Below are positions 10,358 to 18,985 of a DNA stretch of 64,000 nucleotides, piece after piece (position 1 is the stretch's first letter; every line of letters begins with the position of its first letter). Under the pieces are notes generated by a model. That model saw nothing but the letters and a program-made list of their open reading frames with translations. It was not told the DNA's origin and ran no database searches. Both the position numbers and the translations under genes were made by a program. The DNA comes from Paraburkholderia sp. BL25I1N1 (lineage in GTDB: Bacteria; Pseudomonadota; Gammaproteobacteria; Burkholderiales; Burkholderiaceae), in NCBI RefSeq assembly GCF_003002025.1, contig NZ_PVZB01000005.1, forward strand, positions 124,001 through 188,000, written 5' to 3'.

Positions 10358-10795
10358 TCAGGCGGCGGCCGACACCGCCGCGCGCAGTCCAAGCGAATAG
10401 CTTTCGATACCGAAGCCGCAGATCTGCCCCTTCACGATTTCGGCGAACACCGAATGATGGCGGAAGGCTTCCCGCGCATGGATGTTCGACATATGAATCT
10501 CTACGATGGGCACCGTCAGTATGGCGAGCGCGTCGCGGATGCCATAGCTATAGTGCGTCCACGCGCCGGCATTGATGAGCACGCCATCCACATTATCGAC
10601 GAAGGCTTGATGGATTCGCGAACACATGTCGCCTTCGCTGTTGGTCTGATAGCTCTCGACCGTGACGCCAAGCTCCTTGGCTAGCGCCTGGAGCTGAGCA
10701 TCGATGTCGGCGAGCGTGGCCGTGCCGTATTGAGCGGGATCGCGCTTGCCGAACATGTTGTGGTTGATGCCGTGCAGCATGAGGAAAGATTTCAT
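10358..10795 (-). CDS. aroQ: Type II 3-dehydroquinate dehydratase-like protein
   Basis: The 145-residue protein fits the small dodecameric type II dehydroquinase family, which interconverts 3-dehydroquinate and 3-dehydroshikimate. The catalytic Arg and Tyr are present in GKRDPAQYG, and the catalytic His region EIHMSNIHAREAFRHHS is intact. Several substrate-contact positions depart from the biosynthetic consensus: HGINHNMFG instead of the usual GPNLNLLG, and NAGAWTHYS instead of NPGAYTHTS. This, together with its place beside a LysR regulator and a transporter, points to a catabolic paralogue with a related substrate. Its ATG overlaps the stop of an upstream open frame. Confidence 0.88.
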   Translation of the reverse strand: MKSFLMLHGINHNMFGKRDPAQYGTATLADIDAQLQALAKELGVTVESYQTNSEGDMCSRIHQAFVDNVDGVLINAGAWTHYSYGIRDALAILTVPIVEIHMSNIHAREAFRHHSVFAEIVKGQICGFGIESYSLGLRAAVSAAA

Positions 10796-10814
10796 CAGTT
10801 ATCCGTATCCAGGT

Positions 10815-10949
10815 TTAGAGTGGCGTTGTCTCGACGACGGCGCCGGTTTTCGCGGCTTTGCCGATGACGATCGCGAGCTTGTAAGCCGCGGCCGAGCCGC
10901 GACAACGGAATGCCGTCGAAAAAGCCTCGGCGAAATAGGCGGGCTGTCG
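10815..10949 (-). pseudogene. C-terminal remnant, possibly a Gfo/Idh/MocA oxidoreductase
   Basis: Directly after the AroE-like stop, the minus strand continues in an open frame for about 44 codons to a TAA at 10815. The peptide (YFAEAFSTAF then AAAYKLAIVIGKAAKTGAVVE) resembles the last helix and strand of NAD-dependent Gfo/Idh/MocA dehydrogenases. No start or N-terminal domain is present. I read it as what remains of a deleted dehydrogenase gene between the AroE-like and AroQ-like genes. The match is by eye and short. Confidence 0.4.
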
Positions 10950-11783
10950 TCAATCGAGCGGAACGGTGAGACGGTCGATGATCGCGCGCGTGCACGGACG
11001 CGCGCCCCGCCACCATGCGAACGCTTCGGCGGCCTGTTCGACCAGCATGCCGACGCCATCGGCGATACCTTGCGCACCCGCGTTGCGCGCGAGCCGCAAG
11101 AACGGCGTGAGGCCCTTGCCGTACGCGAGTTCATAGGCGGTGCTGCCCGCGCTGAAGACGGTCGGTGGAACAGGCGGCAGTTGCCCGGTCAGGCTGGCAG
11201 ACGTTGCGTTGACAACGAGGTCGAACTGTTCCATCGATTTGAGCTCCGCGTAGCCGCACGCGGTGAGCGTTGCGTCCGCCGCGACCTGTTCGACTAGCGC
11301 CTTCGCTTTCTCCACATGCCGGTTAGCGATGACGAGTTGCGCGGGCCGCGCCGCAATGAAGGGGAGCAACGCGCCGCGCACCGCACCGCCCGCGCCCAGC
11401 ACGAGCACGCGCTTGCCCGCAATCGGCTGATGCAGGTTGATTTCGATGTCACGCACAAGGCCCACGCCGTCGAAGTTCTCCGCCACGATGCGGCCGTTCT
11501 CGAACTTCATCGCATTGACGGCGCCCGCGAGCGTAGCCCTTTCGCTGCGCTCGTCCGCTATGGCGAACGCCTGCAGCTTGAACGGCGCAGTGACGTTCAT
11601 GCCCTTGCCGCCCGCGGCGATGAAGGTTCTCACCGTATTTTCGAAGGCGTTGGCCGGTTCCAGCGGCGCTTCGATGGCGCCATACGTCATGTCCTGTCCG
11701 GTCTCCTCTGCGAAAAGACCATGGATCAGGGGCGATTTCGTATGCCCGATCGGATTGCCGATTACCGCGTATCGATCGCTCAT
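10950..11783 (-). CDS. aroE: Shikimate dehydrogenase-like protein
   Basis: The 277-residue protein of the AroE/YdiB family reduces 3-dehydroshikimate or oxidises shikimate or quinate with NAD(P). The substrate domain has GNPIGHTKSPLIH and MNVTAPFK with the catalytic Lys. The nucleotide domain has VLGAGGAVRGAL. Unusual residues are GHTKS (usually xHSxS) and NFDGVG (usually NTDGxG), which suggests altered substrate preference. The ATG at 11783 overlaps the CoA-transferase stop (ATGA). As the cluster sits with an importer and a regulator, a degradative role is inferred. Confidence 0.88.
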   Translation of the reverse strand: MSDRYAVIGNPIGHTKSPLIHGLFAEETGQDMTYGAIEAPLEPANAFENTVRTFIAAGGKGMNVTAPFKLQAFAIADERSERATLAGAVNAMKFENGRIVAENFDGVGLVRDIEINLHQPIAGKRVLVLGAGGAVRGALLPFIAARPAQLVIANRHVEKAKALVEQVAADATLTACGYAELKSMEQFDLVVNATSASLTGQLPPVPPTVFSAGSTAYELAYGKGLTPFLRLARNAGAQGIADGVGMLVEQAAEAFAWWRGARPCTRAIIDRLTVPLD

Positions 11784-13003
11784 CACGCCCCCGGTTTCGA
11801 AAACAGCACGCCATCGGTCTGCATCGCGTCGATTTCCGCTGCGCTAAAGCCCAGCGATTGCGCGACCTCCGCGTTGTGCTGACCGAGATCGGGGCCGACC
11901 TCGTGGATGGACGTGTCACAGTCGGAGAAGCGGAACGGCAGGTTCGGAAGCCGCAGTTTTCCGAAGCGCGGATGCTCCTGCTCGATCACCATGCCACGCG
12001 CGACGATCTGGGGATCGGCGACGACCTCGTCGATGCGCTGAACCTTCGCGCTCGGAACATCGACGCTGTCGAGCAGCGCCAGCACTTCCGCAACCGAGCG
12101 CGCGGCCACCCACGCTTTCACGACCGTGAGAATCTCCTCGCGATTGGCGTTGCGGCCGTTCAGGCTGTGAAACCGCGCATCGGCGCCAAACCCCGCCGGA
12201 CCGCCGTGCTGCTCGACGACCGTTGCGAATCGCTTCCAGGAATCATCCACCTGGGCGGCGATGACGAGATCGCCGTCGGCCGCGCGAAACACGCCGTACA
12301 ACGTCGATGTCGGCATGTCGTGACCCGTTTGCTCCGGCACCACGCCTTGCATCGTGTAGCACTGGACCGCATATTCATGCATGGAGAAGAGTGTGTCATA
12401 TAGCGCCATGTCGATATGCTGACCGCGTCCGCTCTTCACGCGGCCGAGCAGCGCGGCGTTGATGGCGGCGACCGCGTGAATGCCGGTGTACATGTCGCCG
12501 AGCGAAATGCGCATCAGCGGCGGCGGCTCGCCCGGATTGCCGATCATCTGCATGATGCCGCTCTTCGCCTCCGCGATGAGACCAAAGCCCGCGCGATGCG
12601 CGTCCGGTCCAGTGTGTCCATAAGCCGAGATCGAGCAGTAGACGAGGCCCGGATTGCGCCCGGACAACGCGGCATAACCGAGGCCGAGCTTATCCAGCGC
12701 GCCCGGCCGATAGTTCTCGATGAACACATCCGCTGAATCGCACAGACGCTCCATGAACGCCTTGCCGCGCGGATCTTTCATGTCGACGCTGACGCCGCGC
12801 TTGCCCATGTTGAGTTGCAGGAAATAGGCGCTTTGCTGATCGTCGAGAATCGTGGCGTGCTGACGGCCGGCATCGCCGCTGCCGGGACGCTCGACCTTGA
12901 TGACTTCCGCGCCGAGTGCCGCGAGGCAGCGTCCGACATAAGGGCCGGCAAGAAAGTGGCTGTAATCGACGACGCGAATACCTTCGAGGGGACGGGCTTG
13001 CAT
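11783..13003 (-). CDS. Class III (CaiB/BaiF) CoA-transferase
   Basis: The protein has about 406 residues from MQARPLEG. The family moves CoA between carboxylic acids through an enzyme-bound anhydride on Asp. Visible hallmarks are DYSHFLAGPYVGR, LGAEVIKVERPGSGD, FIENYRPGALDKLG, and SLGDMYTG with the candidate nucleophile Asp. The frame is open upstream to 13108, but the ATG at 13003 fits the family N-terminus and overlaps the MaoC stop (ATGA). In this operon it probably activates an organic acid for the next hydratase step; the substrate is unknown. Confidence 0.9.
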   Translation of the reverse strand: MQARPLEGIRVVDYSHFLAGPYVGRCLAALGAEVIKVERPGSGDAGRQHATILDDQQSAYFLQLNMGKRGVSVDMKDPRGKAFMERLCDSADVFIENYRPGALDKLGLGYAALSGRNPGLVYCSISAYGHTGPDAHRAGFGLIAEAKSGIMQMIGNPGEPPPLMRISLGDMYTGIHAVAAINAALLGRVKSGRGQHIDMALYDTLFSMHEYAVQCYTMQGVVPEQTGHDMPTSTLYGVFRAADGDLVIAAQVDDSWKRFATVVEQHGGPAGFGADARFHSLNGRNANREEILTVVKAWVAARSVAEVLALLDSVDVPSAKVQRIDEVVADPQIVARGMVIEQEHPRFGKLRLPNLPFRFSDCDTSIHEVGPDLGQHNAEVAQSLGFSAAEIDAMQTDGVLFSKPGA

Positions 13004-13470
13004 CAGTTCGCTCCCGGGCGGCGCGGGATCATCAGCCGATGCTCGCCACGTTGAACGACTTCGCCGTTCTGATTGATCAACTCGGAGGGCAATACGACGA
13101 TGCCCCAATCCGGCTTGCTCTTGCTCGCACGCATGGAGCCGACGCGGAACTTCACGTGCAACACGTCGTTGACCTTGATCGGCAGCAGAAAGTCCCAGGT
13201 CCAGCCGAGCGACATGCCGGGCAGAAAGCGATAGGCGCTCTGCGTCTTCAGGCCATCGGCGATCGACAAGCCAAACAAACCGTGCGCGACGATGCAGCCG
13301 AAATGGCTCGCGTTCGCGTATTCCTCATCGACATGGACAGGCGTGTGATCGCCCGTCAGATCCGCGTACGCGAGGATGCGTTCTTTCGTGACGGTGTAGG
13401 GGGGGCTTACGCACTCGTCGCCTTCGCGCGCATCGTCCCAGTATTTTTCAGTGATGTTGATGGTGCTCAT
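13003..13470 (-). CDS. MaoC-like enoyl-CoA hydratase
   Basis: The 155-residue protein has a single hotdog domain. The hydratase-2 motif is recognisable as AYADLTGDHTPVHVDEEYA with the catalytic Asp/His, followed by IVAHGLFGLS. Such proteins hydrate or dehydrate acyl-CoA esters such as mesaconyl-CoA or beta-methylmalyl-CoA. Its stop overlaps the CoA-transferase start, so both are made together. It starts two bases downstream of the VOC gene stop. Confidence 0.88.
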   Translation of the reverse strand: MSTINITEKYWDDAREGDECVSPPYTVTKERILAYADLTGDHTPVHVDEEYANASHFGCIVAHGLFGLSIADGLKTQSAYRFLPGMSLGWTWDFLLPIKVNDVLHVKFRVGSMRASKSKPDWGIVVLPSELINQNGEVVQRGEHRLMIPRRPGAN

Positions 13471-13472
13471 GC

Positions 13473-13865
13473 TTACGCCTCCGCGCGTGGGTTAATCGCC
13501 AGCGCCTGCGTGACGCACACGGCAGGTTTAGCCTGAATGAGTTCGACGGCGAGGCCATCGGGCAGACGCAGCCAGTTGCGACCCTGCGGCATTTCGGTAA
13601 CGCCGAACGCTTGCGCGGCGGCCAGTGCGGCCTCCAGGTCCTCACACATCACGCCGAGATGCGCGAGCCGGCCTTCGGGGCCTTCATGCTGCGGCGCGCT
13701 GACCAGCTGCAGACCGCCCAGCGTCCAGTATTGACGCGGCTCCTCGCGCGTGCCGTCGACTTCTCGCATCGTCATGCCGAGCACGTGTTCGAAGAAGCGG
13801 ATATGCCAGTGGATGTCCTTCACCCGGATGGCGACGTGCTCGAGATAAGCTTTCGGTGCGCTCAT
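13473..13865 (-). CDS. VOC (glyoxalase/dioxygenase) superfamily protein
   Basis: The 130-residue protein contains one pair of beta-alpha-beta-beta-beta units: LEHVAIRVKDIHWHIRFFEHVLGM in the first half and LAHLGVMCEDLEAALAAA with AVELIQ in the second. His in the first strand, His in LAHLGV and Glu in AVELIQ could form the metal site of a small lyase, isomerase or epimerase. The start at 13865 overlaps the upstream stop (ATGA). The role in the pathway is unknown; epimerase or lyase are the family options. Confidence 0.82.
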   Translation of the reverse strand: MSAPKAYLEHVAIRVKDIHWHIRFFEHVLGMTMREVDGTREEPRQYWTLGGLQLVSAPQHEGPEGRLAHLGVMCEDLEAALAAAQAFGVTEMPQGRNWLRLPDGLAVELIQAKPAVCVTQALAINPRAEA

Positions 13866-14812
13866 GCTGCGGCTCCTTCGTTCTGGCGGTCCGTCATCGC
13901 GCGTTCGATACCCTTGATGCAGGCGACGAGCGTCGAATTCACCGGCGTCGGCACGCCAAGGCGTTCGCCCCAGCGCACAACCGCGCCGTTGATGAAGTCG
14001 ATTTCGGTAATCGAGGACTTCTCGAGGCTTTGCAGCATCGAAGTCTTGAATGCGGGCGAAAGGCCTTCGGCGGCCATATTCCAGGCGTCTTCGGCATTGG
14101 AAATGGAAAGCGTGACGCCGGCGGCTTTGGCGGCAGCCATCGCTTCTTCGATCGCCGCGAGCGACGTCGCTTTCAGAATGGGCTCGTCGTAGAGCTGCCC
14201 GTAGGTGAGACGCGTGATGCCCGTGATCGCGCCCGTCGCGACGTTTATGAGCAGCTTGTCCCACATCGTGCCGAGAATGTTGTCGCTGACCGTGGTGGTC
14301 AGGCCGGCGCGGTTGAATGCATCCGCGATCGCTTGCGCGCGAGGCGTGATGCGGCCGTCGAGTTCGCCGATGATCGTGAGCTTGCCCGTTACGCCGGACT
14401 GGATATGGCCCGGCGCGCGCAACACGCCGCCGACATACGTCTTGCCGGCGAGCACGCGCTCACGTCCGACGATTTCGCTCAGGACGTCTTCGTGACCGAG
14501 GCCGTTCTGCAGCGACAGCACGAGCGTTTCGGGACCGACGAGATCGAGCGCGCCGCGCATTGCCTGATCGGTATGAAAGGACTTGACCAGCACGATCACG
14601 AGGTCGACGGGGCCGACTTCTGCCGGATTCATCGTGGCGCGGACCTTGACGCGCCGCGTGCCGCGCTCGTCATCGACCTGGAGGCCGTCGCGGGACATCG
14701 CTTCGACATGCGCGGCGAACCGGTCGACGAGCCATGTCTCATGGCCGCCTTCGGTCAGCGCGGCACCGATGGCGCAGCCTAGCGCGCCGGCGCCCAGAAA
14801 TGCGATTTTCAT
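13862..14812 (-). CDS. Ketopantoate reductase-like (PanE/ApbA) oxidoreductase
   Basis: The 316-residue protein from MKIAFLGAGALGCAIG has an N-terminal NADP-binding Rossmann fold, VLVKSFHTDQA, LSLQNGLGHED, and a helical C-terminal domain with the family Lys in WDKLLINVATGA. The family reduces 2-keto acids next to a branched carbon. As first gene of a catabolic operon it is more likely to act on a pathway keto acid than in pantothenate synthesis. The ATG at 14812 replaces an upstream ATG at 14857. The operator at 14861-14905 lies in front of it. Confidence 0.88.
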   Translation of the reverse strand: MKIAFLGAGALGCAIGAALTEGGHETWLVDRFAAHVEAMSRDGLQVDDERGTRRVKVRATMNPAEVGPVDLVIVLVKSFHTDQAMRGALDLVGPETLVLSLQNGLGHEDVLSEIVGRERVLAGKTYVGGVLRAPGHIQSGVTGKLTIIGELDGRITPRAQAIADAFNRAGLTTTVSDNILGTMWDKLLINVATGAITGITRLTYGQLYDEPILKATSLAAIEEAMAAAKAAGVTLSISNAEDAWNMAAEGLSPAFKTSMLQSLEKSSITEIDFINGAVVRWGERLGVPTPVNSTLVACIKGIERAMTDRQNEGAAA

Positions 14813-14860
14813 ATGCGTCTCCTTGAATGGAAACGAAGATACGGCTCCGCGGTACATGTT

Positions 14861-14905
14861 GGCAATGCAATGGGTTTAATAGCGGCATTGTATTTCGCAA
14901 TATCG
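14861..14905 (-). promoter_or_regulatory. LysR-type operator before the catabolic operon
   Basis: On the minus strand, an ATTG-N7-CAAT dyad (14901-14887) is followed 13 bp later by CCATTGCATTGC (14873-14862). It matches the block at 8644-8688 in both elements and in spacing. It lies about 50-90 bp upstream of the first operon gene, where a LysR recognition and activation site pair is expected. Confidence 0.75.
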
Positions 14906-15136
14906 TGCAGAGTCCGGAGCCTGACATCGCCGGACTGAACATTGAGCTTTTGGGGTTAGGGATCGGTAAAAATCAGAGCTGTTTCGAGTCCTCGCCCGCG
15001 TGCTGCCTGTCGGCGTGTCGGCGTGTCCGGTAGCGGCACGCTTTAACAGCCTATTCAGCAGTGGATTAGTTGCTCCTTCGCATACCAAGGCAAAGCCTCA
15101 GCAGTGAATCACCGCCAAGGCCCGCAACTCAATCCC

Positions 15137-16456
15137 TCACTTATTCACCATCTTCGCCGGCACGCTGATCGCCAGCAAGCCGCCGAGCACCATGAACGCC
15201 GCCAGCATATACATGCCGGAGTCGTTCGCGGCCGTCGCCTGCTTGAGCCAGCCCACCGCATAAGGGCTAAGAAACCCAGCCAGATTCCCGATCGAATTGA
15301 TCATGGCGATGCCGGCAGCCGCTCCGGTCCCTGCCAGAATCGCCGTAGGCAAACTCCAAAATAGCGGCAAGGTCGTAAGAATGCCCATCGTCGCAAGCGT
15401 CAGCGACGCCATGGCCAGCACGGTGTTATGCGCCCAAACCACGGAAAGCACCAGCCCGATCGCCCCCGCAAACGCAGGCAGCGCAATGTGCCAGCGCCGC
15501 TCGCGCTTACGGTCGGCGCTACGCGACACGAACACCATCGCGACCACAGCGCCCGCGAACGGAATCGCCGAAAGCAATCCGACCATGAACGCATCCGTCA
15601 CACCGGTCGCCTTAATGATGGTGGGCAACCAGAAGCTCACGCCATACAAGCCCATCACAAACGAAAAGTACGTAAGACTGAGCATCAACACACGCCCGCT
15701 CGTGAGCACCTGGCGAATCGGCATGTCATGTTTGGTCGCTTCCTCCGCGGAAACGTGCCGCTCAAGCAACTGCTGCTCCTCCTTGGTCAGCCACTTCGCC
15801 TTCGAAATCCGGTCGTCCAGCATAACGAACACCATAATCCCGACGATCACCGAAGGAATCCCTTCGAGCAGAAACAGCCACTGCCAGCCATGCCAGCCGT
15901 TCAGGCCGTTAAAGGTCTTCAGGATATAACCCGAGACCGGCCCGCCGATCACACCCGACAACGCAATCGCCGTCATGAACCACGTTGTCATGCGGCCGCG
16001 CCTATGCGCCGGATACCAGTAAGTGAGATACAGAATGATGCCTGGGAAGAACCCCGCCTCGGCAAGGCCAAGCAAAAACCGCATCACATAGAACATCGTC
16101 GGCGTAGTAACGAACATGGTCAGCATGGAGATCACGCCCCACGACACCATGATCCGCGCAATCCACACTCGCGCGCCGACCTTATGCAGGATCACATTGC
16201 TGGGAATCTCGAAGATGAAATAGCCGACAAAGAAAATCCCCGCGCCGAAACCGTACACCGCATCGCTCAGCCCGAGGTCGCTGGTCATTTGCAGCTTGGC
16301 GAAGCCGACGTTGACGCGATCCAGATACGCGACCACGTAACAGAGCATCAAGAGCGGCGCGAGCCGCCAACTGACCTTGCGGTAGGTGGCCTCTTCGAAA
16401 GTCGAAGGCGGCGCACCCGCGCCGGGATGGTGGAGCGGATTTGCGGGACTAGCCAT
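15137..16456 (-). CDS. MFS transporter, ACS (anion:cation symporter) type
   Basis: The 439-residue transporter has twelve membrane segments. It shows CYVVAYLDRVNVGFAKLQM, the ACS-type EIPSNVILHKVGARVWIARIM, and GLAEAGFFPGIILYLTYWYP. ACS members import glucarate, tartrate, phthalate, 4-hydroxyphenylacetate and similar anions. The AGAGGAGA ribosome-binding site is eight bases before the ATG. It is the last gene of a minus-strand ALDH-SDR-MFS set, 155 bp downstream of the SDR, so it may import the substrate of those two dehydrogenases. Confidence 0.9.
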   Translation of the reverse strand: MASPANPLHHPGAGAPPSTFEEATYRKVSWRLAPLLMLCYVVAYLDRVNVGFAKLQMTSDLGLSDAVYGFGAGIFFVGYFIFEIPSNVILHKVGARVWIARIMVSWGVISMLTMFVTTPTMFYVMRFLLGLAEAGFFPGIILYLTYWYPAHRRGRMTTWFMTAIALSGVIGGPVSGYILKTFNGLNGWHGWQWLFLLEGIPSVIVGIMVFVMLDDRISKAKWLTKEEQQLLERHVSAEEATKHDMPIRQVLTSGRVLMLSLTYFSFVMGLYGVSFWLPTIIKATGVTDAFMVGLLSAIPFAGAVVAMVFVSRSADRKRERRWHIALPAFAGAIGLVLSVVWAHNTVLAMASLTLATMGILTTLPLFWSLPTAILAGTGAAAGIAMINSIGNLAGFLSPYAVGWLKQATAANDSGMYMLAAFMVLGGLLAISVPAKMVNK

Positions 16457-16611
16457 GGTGTCTCCTCTTTTCTTGTGGAATTGAAGTACCGCCGTCGATC
16501 GATTCTATCCGCGCTGCGTGCTCTGCATGACGAATCGATACCCGGGGAAAACACTGACTGCGGCGACGGCCGCTGCACGCGAAACCCTCGCGGGCCAGAT
16601 GCGGCCCGGCG

Positions 16612-17370
16612 CTACACGCAGCGCCCGCCGTCCACTTCCAGACACACGCCGGTGATGAACTCCGCCTCGTCCGAAGCCAGGTAAAGCGCGGCGTTGGCAA
16701 TGTCCTGCGGCGTCGAGAAACGCCCGAGCGGAATGCCGGCGAGAAAGCGCTGGCGGTTTTCCGGCGTATCTTCGACGCCCATGAATTCGGACAGCAGCGC
16801 CGTTTCTCCGATCACCGGATTCACGCAGTTCACGCGTATGCGGTCCGGACCGAGTTCGACCGCCAGCGACTTGCTCGCGATAATCACCGCGCCTTTGCTG
16901 CCGTTGTACCAGACGAGCCCAGGCCGCGGCCGCACACCCGCCGTGGACGCAATATTGATGAAGCAGCCGCCGCCTTGCTCGCGGAAATACGGCACGAATT
17001 CCTGCACGCTCCAGTAGATACTTTTGACGTTCACCGCATAGACGCGGTCGAATTCGGCTTCCGTCACATCCATCACCGGCTTGTTGCGGTGCGTGGTGCC
17101 GGCGTTGTTGACGACGATCTGCACGCTTCCGAAGTCTTCAAGCGCTGCCTCGCGCAGCTTTTGCCAGTCTTCACGTTGAGCGACGTTGCCCGCCACCGCG
17201 ATCGCCTTGCCGCCGGCCAACGCGATTTCGCTCGCCACGCGTTCGGCGGCGGGGCCGTTCAGATCGTTGACCACGACGTTCGCGCCTTCGCGCGCGTAGG
17301 TCTTCGCAATGCCTTCACCGAAACCCGAGCCGCCACCCGTGACGATGGCTGTTTTACCTGTCAACCGCAT
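16612..17370 (-). CDS. Short-chain dehydrogenase/reductase
   Basis: The 252-residue classical SDR has TGGGSGFG for cofactor binding, NNAGTT, and the catalytic Ser...Tyr-Asn-Gly-Ser-Lys (STAGVRPRPGLVWYNGSK). Asp in VVNDLNG at the end of the second strand indicates NAD rather than NADP. GCGGAGA precedes the ATG. It lies 42 bp after the ALDH gene and before an organic-anion transporter, which fits stepwise oxidation of an alcohol through an aldehyde to an acid. The substrate is not evident. Confidence 0.88.
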   Translation of the reverse strand: MRLTGKTAIVTGGGSGFGEGIAKTYAREGANVVVNDLNGPAAERVASEIALAGGKAIAVAGNVAQREDWQKLREAALEDFGSVQIVVNNAGTTHRNKPVMDVTEAEFDRVYAVNVKSIYWSVQEFVPYFREQGGGCFINIASTAGVRPRPGLVWYNGSKGAVIIASKSLAVELGPDRIRVNCVNPVIGETALLSEFMGVEDTPENRQRFLAGIPLGRFSTPQDIANAALYLASDEAEFITGVCLEVDGGRCV

Positions 17371-17412
17371 AATGTCTCCGCTGTTTGTTGTGGATGGTGA
17401 TGCGTGTGCCTG

Positions 17413-18852
17413 CTAACCATGTTTGATCGCGATGGTCTTGAGCACGGTGAAGCCATACAGCGCTTCAAAGCCCTTTTCACGCCCGTGGCCTGAATGCTTG
17501 ACGCCGCCGAACGGCAGTTCGACGCCGCCGCCCGCGCCATAGTTGTTGATGAACACCTGGCCGGAGCGCAAACGTCGGGCGAGCCGCATCTGCCGTGCGC
17601 CGTCCCGCGTCCAGATGCCGGCGACGAGGCCGAACGGCGTGCCGTTGGCGAGCTTCAACGCTTCGTCTTCGTCGCTGAACGACATGGCGGCCAGCACCGG
17701 TCCGAACACTTCGTCGCGAGCGAGGCGGTGGCTCGCCGGCACGTCGCGCAGCAGCGTGGGCGCCTGATAGAAGCCGCTTTCCGGCGCATCCGGAATCACC
17801 TCGCCGTGCGCCGCCATGGCGATGCCGTCGTGTTGCGCATCCGAGAGGAAATCCCACACGCGCCGCTGCTGTTTCGCATTGATCAGCGGCCCGCAGTCGA
17901 GGTCGGCCTGCGAAGGGCCGACGCGCAACGCGTGAAACGCGCCGCTTAGCCGGTCGAGCAAGGGTTCGTAAATGGCCCGGTCGATCAGCACGCGGCTACC
18001 CGCCGAGCAGGTCTGCCCGGCGTTTTGCACGATCGCCGACACCAGCACGGGCAGCGCCGCGTCGAGGTCCGCGTCGGCGAAAACGATTTGCGGCGACTTG
18101 CCGCCGAGTTCCAGCGTAACCGGCACGTGATTCTCAGCAGCCATTTGCGTCACGAGCTTGCCGGTATCCGGCGAGCCGGTGAACGAAATGTGATCGATGC
18201 CCGGATGACGAGCGAGCGCCGCGCCCGCTTCATGGCCGAAGCCGGTGACGACATTCAGCGCGCCGGCAGGCAAACCCGCTTCAGCAGCGAGTTCGGCGAC
18301 GCGCAACACGGTCAGGCACGCATCCTCGGCCGGTTTGACGACGCATGCGTTGCCGGCGGCAAGCGCCGCGCCCACGCTGCGCCCGAAAATCTGCATGGGG
18401 TAATTCCACGGCACGATATGGCCGGTCACGCCGTGCGGCTCGCGGATGGTCAGCACCGTATAGCCGGCTTGATAGGGCAGCGTTTCGCCGTGCAACTTGT
18501 CCGCCGCGCCGGCGTAAAACTCGAAATAGCGGGCGAGGGCGGCCGAATCGGCGCGCGCCTGCTTGAGCGGCTTGCCGGTGTCGCGCGCTTCGAGTTGGGC
18601 CAGTTCTTCCTGGCGCGCGGCGACCAGCATGGACAGCCGGTACAGGATGCGGCCGCGTTCGGCGGCGCTGGCTTGACCCCAGGGGCCTTCGAACGCGCGG
18701 CGCGCGGCGTGCACCGCGGCGTCGATATCCGCCGCGGTGCCGCGCGCGAGTTGGGTGAAGGGCTGGCCGTCCGAGGGATCGAGTACGGCGATCGTCTCGC
18801 CGCCTGATGCGGCGGACCATTCGCCGCCGATGAAATGCCGGGCTTCTTCCAT
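17413..18852 (-). CDS. NAD(P)-dependent aldehyde dehydrogenase
   Basis: The 479-residue ALDH superfamily protein oxidises an aldehyde to the acid. Features are PWNYPMQIFGRSVGAALAAG, FTGSPDTGK, the general base Glu in LELGGKSPQ, the nucleophile Cys in NAGQTCSAGSR, and EVFGPVL. The start is the ATG at 18852 with AAGGAG five bases upstream; an earlier frame start at 18879 is less likely. It is first in the ALDH-SDR-MFS unit and divergent from ppa. Confidence 0.9.
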   Translation of the reverse strand: MEEARHFIGGEWSAASGGETIAVLDPSDGQPFTQLARGTAADIDAAVHAARRAFEGPWGQASAAERGRILYRLSMLVAARQEELAQLEARDTGKPLKQARADSAALARYFEFYAGAADKLHGETLPYQAGYTVLTIREPHGVTGHIVPWNYPMQIFGRSVGAALAAGNACVVKPAEDACLTVLRVAELAAEAGLPAGALNVVTGFGHEAGAALARHPGIDHISFTGSPDTGKLVTQMAAENHVPVTLELGGKSPQIVFADADLDAALPVLVSAIVQNAGQTCSAGSRVLIDRAIYEPLLDRLSGAFHALRVGPSQADLDCGPLINAKQQRRVWDFLSDAQHDGIAMAAHGEVIPDAPESGFYQAPTLLRDVPASHRLARDEVFGPVLAAMSFSDEDEALKLANGTPFGLVAGIWTRDGARQMRLARRLRSGQVFINNYGAGGGVELPFGGVKHSGHGREKGFEALYGFTVLKTIAIKHG

Positions 18853-18979
18853 GCATGCTCCTTGAGGTGTCACGAGCACCGCGCTGCGGTGACGTGGTGT
18901 TCACAAACGAGAGGCACAATCGAGAGACGCCAGACGATTATCGCCCCGATCCAACGAGGGATGCCATCGGCCGATTGGC

Positions 18980-18985
18980 TATAAT
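18980..18985 (+). promoter_or_regulatory. Candidate -10 element for ppa
   Basis: A perfect TATAAT stands about 120 bp upstream of ppa in the ALDH/ppa divergent gap. No convincing -35 is seen 17 bp upstream, so this is a weak call. Confidence 0.35.

Noticed and set aside
15428..16684. 418-codon plus-strand frame over the ACS transporter and into the SDR
   Set aside because: It runs antisense across two recognisable genes and has no domain features.
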